Part shown: in pieces, positions 58,663 through 64,000 of the stretch | Layout of the letters: every line of letters begins with the position of its first letter | Numbering within the stretch: position 1 is the stretch's first letter | Source of the DNA: Mariannaea sp. PMI_226 | Lineage: Eukaryota; Ascomycota; Sordariomycetes; Hypocreales; Nectriaceae | Direction: 5' to 3' | Assembly: GCA_024336345.1 (NCBI GenBank) | Contig: JANFOG010000009.1 | Location: 1,302,001-1,366,000, forward strand | DNA: 64,000 nt | Notes under the pieces: model-generated | Told to the model about the DNA's origin: nothing | The model's input: the letters and a program-made list of their open reading frames with translations, nothing else | Database searches by the model: none | Translations under genes and position numbers: made by a program

Positions 58663-59883
58663 TTGCAAAGCGTTGAGCGAGAAGAGGCAAGGCTACGGTG
58701 GTTAGTGACATTATTGTTTACGAGACATGAGTAGAAGGGACATTGGTGAGATGGGGGTTATTCTCGGCCTCGATTATTGTACATATAACACCGACAGGGT
58801 CCCAGACATGACATGACAAAGCCTGATGGAATCAATATTTATGAATGAAAGAACTATAACAGTGGGAGAAGTGACCATAATCTGTAGAAGTCGTGATTGG
58901 GGTGATGACAAGGAAGCTGGGGTCACAACTCTAACGTAGCGTTATGGCGGCTTGAACAATTTGGTATATGGCCAGCAGATTATAAGCTAGGATATAGTTT
59001 GAATTGTACTGCATTTGTTCATGGAGGTTGAGAATATTAGTGCAGCTCATGACCCCACAGAGTCCATTTAGGAATCGTGTGCACACATCAACCTCCGGAC
59101 GGATTGCGCAGGACGATCTTAATGGTTTTTTTTTCCCTTTCAATATAATTACCAGAACATTACTCAGCATATATGGTAACTTAGGTGGCTCACTTAGTGA
59201 ATCCAAATCGAACAAAATGAACAATCTTCCCGAAGACACATATCATCAATCGATATAGGTTTCTTGAAGTTACTCCACGTGGTTTCTCAAGTTTATTAGA
59301 AAATAAATCGTTCGCATCTGCATCTAACATAGATCGTCAGGGTACTTGAGCTGAAAAATTTCAACGCCAATGAACGAAAAGAAGGTGTGAAATATTCCCA
59401 ATTCTAGATTTCGATATGTCATCTAGAGTCTTCTGTCTAAGCAAAACAGGGATTGCGCACAGAGTCGGCTCTTCTGACATCACCCAAATGATTTGCCCGC
59501 ATGTCTGATTCGGTTGCAATCCAGAATCATCGAATGAAAAGACACGCCCTTCTCTTGATTTCCATCTCAAGTTATGAAAAACTGTAAGTCGTCTCATATT
59601 TACCAACCGAAGTTCTGCCCCAAGGCACACCGCACCATACATACCGGTCAACACGCCCTTTGAAGCCTCCACCACTTACCGGATTGGGTGTGTTGATGTC
59701 AACACCCGGCCCGGCCCCCGCTTACCTTCGGATTGCTTGCGTGTTCTTGATCACTTTTAAAGTCGACGTATTTCCTTCGTCATTGTCTGTTATACAATCA
59801 ATCAAACGAACAATCCCTCTTCTTTCTCTTCTGCAAACGGCCAGATCCACCCAATCATCACATACAAAGTCACAGTCACAGCC
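58663..59883. other. Intergenic, phospholipase to HAD hydrolase
   Basis: About 1.2 kb without recognised genes. The last 150 bases before 59884 are CT- and CA-rich, as in fungal leaders. Confidence 0.4.
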
Positions 59884-60606
59884 ATGTCCCGTCTCTCAGA
59901 CTTCCGACTCTTGTCGTTCGACGTCTACGGCACTTTGATCGACTGGGAAACCGGCGTTATCAATAGCTTGAAGCCTCTTGTCGAGGCAAATAACGCTAGT
60001 TTCACACGTAAACATCTCTTGGAGGTGTACCATGAGGTCGAGCAAAAGCAGCAGATCCAAACCCCGGGCATGAAGTACTCGGAGCTGCTCACCACAATCC
60101 ATCCTCAAGTCGCCGAGCGCCTGGGCCTCGCAGCGCCTACTGATGAGCAGAACCAGGCTTTTGGCTCTTCAATTGGAAGTTGGCCTGCCTTCCCTGACAC
60201 TGTTGAGGCGCTGCGACGCCTAAGCAAGCACTATAAGCTTGTGGTCCTCTCCAATGTCGACCTCGATTCCTTTGCTTCAAGCAATAAAGGACCTCTTGAA
60301 GGTTTCCCTTTCGATCTCATCATCACTGCCCAAAATGTTGGCAGCTACAAGCCCAACCTGAAGAACTTCGAGTACATGCTTCGTGAGGTGGAAGCCAAAT
60401 TTGGTGTCAAGAAGTCTGAAGTGCTTCAGACAGCCCAGAGTCAATTCCACGACCATCACCCAGCGAAGAAAATGGGTATCAAATCCAGCTGGATTGAGCG
60501 ACCGGGTTCCATCATGGGCAATACCGATGATTTGATTTACAATTGGCGGTTCGAAACGCTGAAGGATATGGCTGATGCGTTGGAGGCGGAACTGGGCAGC
60601 AGCTAG
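59884..60606 (+). CDS. HAD-superfamily hydrolase, haloacid-dehalogenase type II
   Basis: Predicted 240 aa cytosolic hydrolase, single exon. Motif I is LSFDVYGTLIDWE with the nucleophilic Asp at about residue 13, motif II is VVLSNVD and motif III is the Lys of VGSYKP. The tail TAQSQFHDHHPAKKMGIKSSWIER matches the motif IV block of L-2-haloacid dehalogenases and the fungal 2-haloalkanoic acid dehalogenase-like proteins. The helical cap is between residues 15 and 90. In nature the substrate could be a haloacid or a small phosphate ester, which the sequence does not decide. The start has context CAGCCATGTCC and a CT-rich leader. Confidence 0.92.
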   Translation: MSRLSDFRLLSFDVYGTLIDWETGVINSLKPLVEANNASFTRKHLLEVYHEVEQKQQIQTPGMKYSELLTTIHPQVAERLGLAAPTDEQNQAFGSSIGSWPAFPDTVEALRRLSKHYKLVVLSNVDLDSFASSNKGPLEGFPFDLIITAQNVGSYKPNLKNFEYMLREVEAKFGVKKSEVLQTAQSQFHDHHPAKKMGIKSSWIERPGSIMGNTDDLIYNWRFETLKDMADALEAELGSS

Positions 60607-62654
60607 AGATCTGCTTCTAAGAAACTTTTGTCCCCTAATAACCTTGAAACAAGATAATGTTTAAAGCAAAATCCCTGAGGAACATCAGAACTTAGGTTCA
60701 TTTTTATTTGATAAATTGATATCTTTTACGAGCTTTTATGGCGATATAATTTGCGATCACCAACCAAGAAACCAGCTTCTTTTGAATCCCCAGTCGTGCA
60801 ACGTTCCAAACAGTTACAGAGGTCAAGCACGTGACAAAAACTGCTGTCATTTCATGTGCAATGAAGTCGGGATATGAACAGTCACACGACTGCTGTGAGA
60901 AGTTTGAGCATCGTCAATGGCGTCACCTATTTATCTTTCCAGCTCACAAGAAATGTTGGCCGCGGCATTTGCCATACACTATGGTGTTACATATAGATCC
61001 GTGCATCACTTAATTGAAATCACTGACGAATTGTAGGCCGATTAAATCTGACACGATAGTCAAACAATGTTATTGTTTGGTTAATCAAGTGCTGACTTGG
61101 CAAAAGTAGAGATTGGGTCCAAGAGTTTTACCCAAAAAATTCAGGAGAGGGAAAAGTAACCAGGGATCAAATTCGAAAGGTGGTAGTCCTTGATGTCTGA
61201 TGTTGATGTGTAAAAGTAGTCATACAATGGGAGCTATGTATCTCCATGTCTTAGTTGATTGAAATCTCAGATGGATAGGACATTATTCCTTGTAGAAATC
61301 CTTTAATCAGGCATAGGCCACATTATTCATCAGAAATTATTGATCACTCTCATTCCGAAGGTGCATTTGATATCATAACTCTTTAGTATAACATGTGACT
61401 ATTCAATAGAAAGCACTTTACAATCGGAAAGGCTTTAGCAATTCTAAGGAGACGGGTCAGGGAAAAAGGGGCGATGTGGCATTACACAAGCTGAAAATCG
61501 CCTCCTCCTTGGAAAATTGTTGGTTTGTTTGACCGGGATTGTTATATACCTGGACACTTTCTGTGTAGAATGGATCTGGGTTGAAAGCCTGCCTCGTCTT
61601 CCTACTGGTTGCAGCCATCCCTGCCAATAGCTCTCCCGGGATATTTCATCGAACGGCGGTTGATAAGATCGCTATTATTTTACCTTGATGGTTGTCACAC
61701 TGCAAGTCAAACCACTCCAAGATCTGCATCCCAATTAATGCGGTATACGAGATTGCCTTTAATTGGTCGCATTACCCTGTTTTCGTTCCTTTCAAAAGAT
61801 CTGGGATTCAACTCAGTTATGACAAAAACATGGTACATAGTGGCAGTAAGTACGACGTTATTATACTACCCAATACGTACACTAAAATGACAATCCATTT
61901 TACTTCACAATGACTATTTTTAAATCCCAGTCACTAGCCGGTTGATTCACTTGCGACCTAACGAACAGGACTTTTGAATGCCAAGCATGGTCTGGGGTAG
62001 TAAAGGTGATGTAAGTGTTCATTCCAGTTCTTTGCCACGAGACAGAATAACAGCCTTATTTACCACTTTGGTGACACAAAGAATCTCTGCAAAATCAGGT
62101 GCTCCTTGAATTCCAAGCTGGCTGGCTCGTCATGCATCCCTGGGACCAACTCTTAATCCGGATCATCTCCACCAATGATCAAAACTGAGTTCGCGTCATC
62201 TTTATGCTGGTGATCAACGTTAATAATTATAGTTAGCTGAGGATTGAGCTGACCCATATAATTTCGCTCAGCTCGAAATGTTACATATATGTTCAACAAG
62301 TGATGCATCCATGTCATGACCAAACAATAAGTGCCGGCTTCATGCTTCTTGTAGTAGGGATATTCAAACTTGATATAGGCAAGGGCCTGGCTTAAATTCC
62401 AGTGTCTACGCTTTTTACTGGTAGCTTATTCTGGATGGTATGGTGATCGAAATCTTAGGGTGACCTTGACATCATCATATCCAAGTTTCTAATGAGTTTC
62501 CTGAGACATAGAGAAATACCGGAGCCAAATCCCCGGCAGGAATATATATATGCTTGCGTTTGAGCTCTCAAATCACTACACTCAACCTCCTCTTTAACTT
62601 CCACTCAAAAACTACTAGCTATTAATTTTCAATCTCCTCTGCAAAAGAATCACA
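60607..62654. other. Intergenic, HAD hydrolase to hydrophobin
   Basis: About 2 kb of AT-rich sequence. Nothing protein-coding was recognised; the open frame at 61609-61890 has no domain. The proximal part is the hydrophobin promoter. Confidence 0.4.
62541..62551 (+). promoter_or_regulatory. TATA box of the hydrophobin gene
   Basis: AATATATATAT lies about 104 bp upstream of the hydrophobin ATG, followed by a CA/CT-rich leader of the sort seen before highly expressed fungal genes. The position fits a core promoter. Confidence 0.55.
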
Positions 62655-63073
62655 ATGCGGTTTGCAGCTGTAGTTGTTACCCTCCACGCTTGCTTGGTCG
62701 CAGCTGTTCCAACGACTGAGAAGCGCCAGATCTACATTCCATGCTCTGGACTCTATAAATCAGCCCAGTGTTGTGCCACTGATGTCCTCGGTGTCGCGGA
62801 TCTAGACTGTGGAAATCGTAAGTAACGGACGCTACTAAACACCCCCTACGTGGTATCTTCACGAGTGGCTAAACATGATTTATTTAACAGCTTCAACCAC
62901 TCCTACCAGTGGTGATGATTTCAAGAGCATCTGTGCTGCAGGTGGACAGCGGGCTCGATGCTGTGTCCTTCCCATTGTAAGCGCGTTCCGAAACATCTTT
63001 TACTTATGACTGATTATCTTGGTAGCTGGATCAGGGTATTCTTTGCAACGACCCCAGCGGTGTTACAGATTAG
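62655..63073 (+). CDS. Class II hydrophobin
   Basis: Predicted 98 aa secreted amphipathic protein that self-assembles at air-water and cell-surface interfaces. Three exons: 62655-62817, 62891-62976 and 63026-63073; introns of 73 nt (GTAAGT...TTAACAG) and 49 nt (GTAAGC...TTGGTAG) keep phase. A signal peptide (MRFAAVVVTLHACLVAAVP) is followed by TTEKRQ, a KR processing site. The eight Cys follow the hydrophobin pattern: PCSGLY, AQCCAT, LDCGN, SICAAGG, RARCCV and ILCND. The close spacing of Cys and the Gly-poor loops are those of class II (HFB1/HFB2-like) rather than class I. No frame in the raw sequence shows the whole protein, so it is missed by an ORF scan. Confidence 0.93.
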
Positions 63074-64000
63074 GAACGGGGGAATTCATAGGTTCGGATA
63101 AGAAGCTCTTATTTAGTGGTTTTTGAATTGAATTGAAGCAGCACTATGACTAGGAAAACATACTTTCCGGTATTACCGTGAAGATGTGCATTTTGTTCTG
63201 ATGTGTCCCAACTAATTGACCTTTGCACTCGTCAATTTGAAGTCCTTCTACAATACGGTCATGGAACTCCATACTCTCTAAGGAGAACATTATTAAGAAA
63301 AGAGCCGTGCATCTGACCTTTGTTGCATCCGGGTCACACAAATAGAGCCAAATTTGATCTGCTCTGACCTTAGGCCACACCAGTCTGCGCTTGGTTATTG
63401 TGATGCAACCAATGGCCGGACACATCGGAGCTGGTTGACTATCGGCAGACACAGCCATGTATGAATTCATATACGGTCCCAATCGGCCGAATATGTTTGT
63501 GAATCTTGAAGAGAACGATAATTAATTAGACCTTATTTGCTGGGCTAACACGTGAAACTTATTGGCTAACAGTGCTCCGTCTCTCTTGACACTCACCTCT
63601 CTTGATGAGAGCTCTGCACATTGCCATCCACCCCATACACAAAATGTGCTTGCGCTTGCATATTCAATAGAACAAGAACAAACTCTGACATCTCACCATG
63701 TCCCCCCAAGACAAGAGATCCGTTGTAATGGTGTTGTCTGGTACCTACGTGCGCCTCAAACTTGCCTGCCGCTCGGAGGATATCAAAGTAAGTCAGGTTT
63801 GACACCAGCACGAGGGGGTACAGTATTATGTATTCAGTATCCCACTTCATTTGAGATATCCAATGGAAAAGCTGTCCAGGGTGACAGAATATTCAGCGTC
63901 ACGGTGTATAACCAGTTCTGAGCCTTTGAACCCACCTCATCTCCAGCTGAGCTGGTTGAGATGACGTCTTCGGCCGGGTCAAAGCTGCTGGACTCGTCCT
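63074..64000. other. Window end, no gene recognised
   Basis: About 930 bp downstream of the hydrophobin. Plus-strand (63562-63921) and minus-strand (63593-63850) frames overlap and neither carries a recognisable domain. A gene may begin beyond the window edge. Confidence 0.35.

Noticed and set aside
61609..61913. Two overlapping frames in the hydrophobin upstream region
   Set aside because: AT-rich sequence with no conserved motif; an apparent hydrophobic stretch near the end is not followed by a consistent reading.
63562..63921. 119-codon frame near the window end
   Set aside because: Overlaps an antisense frame of similar length and has no signal peptide, domain or coding bias.
1..64000. 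tRNA, rRNA, CRISPR or transposase genes
   Set aside because: A visual scan found no cloverleaf with both A and B boxes, no rRNA-like block, no spaced direct repeats and no transposase or reverse-transcriptase motifs. A dedicated search was not possible.

Overview
The window looks like a chromosome segment of a filamentous ascomycete, most likely a Hypocreales-type sordariomycete. Signs of this are short GT-AG introns (41-130 nt) with CTAAC-like branch sites, CT-rich leaders, a velvet-family regulator (VosA), a fungal Zn2Cys6 factor, a class II hydrophobin, a secreted fungal phospholipase A2 and a NACHT NLR-like gene. Trichoderma or a relative is plausible, but the genus is inference. No tRNA, rRNA, CRISPR array, intact transposon or telomere repeat was recognised.

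Layout. 1-6.6 kb: no convincing gene; it holds two 12-bp minisatellites and the long CT-rich leader of a bZIP factor. 6.6-13.8 kb: bZIP factor (+), an Ntn-hydrolase asparaginase (+) and vosA (-). 13.8-22.4 kb: an 8.5-kb stretch without a recognisable gene upstream of vosA, with a 37-T tract. 22.4-41.1 kb: conserved core. A multipass membrane protein (-) is followed by an EngB-type mitochondrial GTPase (-) divergent from an AlkB-like dioxygenase (+), a HUL4-type HECT ligase (-) divergent from the pre-60S factor Rei1 (+), a CAS1-type O-acetyltransferase (+) and a GFA/CENP-V zinc protein (-).

42.3-47.7 kb is an accessory island. A 1,134-codon NACHT NLR-like gene (-) and an SRPK-like kinase gene (+) are divergent across about 590 bp. 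Both carry in-frame stops and the kinase also has a frameshift. Every stop can be explained by a CpA-to-TpA change, the signature of repeat-induced point mutation. This is the most unusual part of the window. 49.5-64 kb: a tail-anchored Cys-rich protein (+), a phytanoyl-CoA-dioxygenase-like enzyme (-), a seven-exon Zn2Cys6 factor (-), a ZIP zinc transporter (-) with a zinc-response-like promoter palindrome, a secreted phospholipase A2 (+), a type II HAD hydrolase (+) and a three-exon class II hydrophobin (+).

The genes do not form one pathway. Two divergent housekeeping pairs share promoters, while the NLR/kinase pair, the Zn2Cys6 factor, the phospholipase and the hydrophobin are typical of the flexible, interaction-related part of a fungal genome. 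Splice sites were assigned by hand from GT/AG sites, reading phase and protein-family continuity; no homology search was run.
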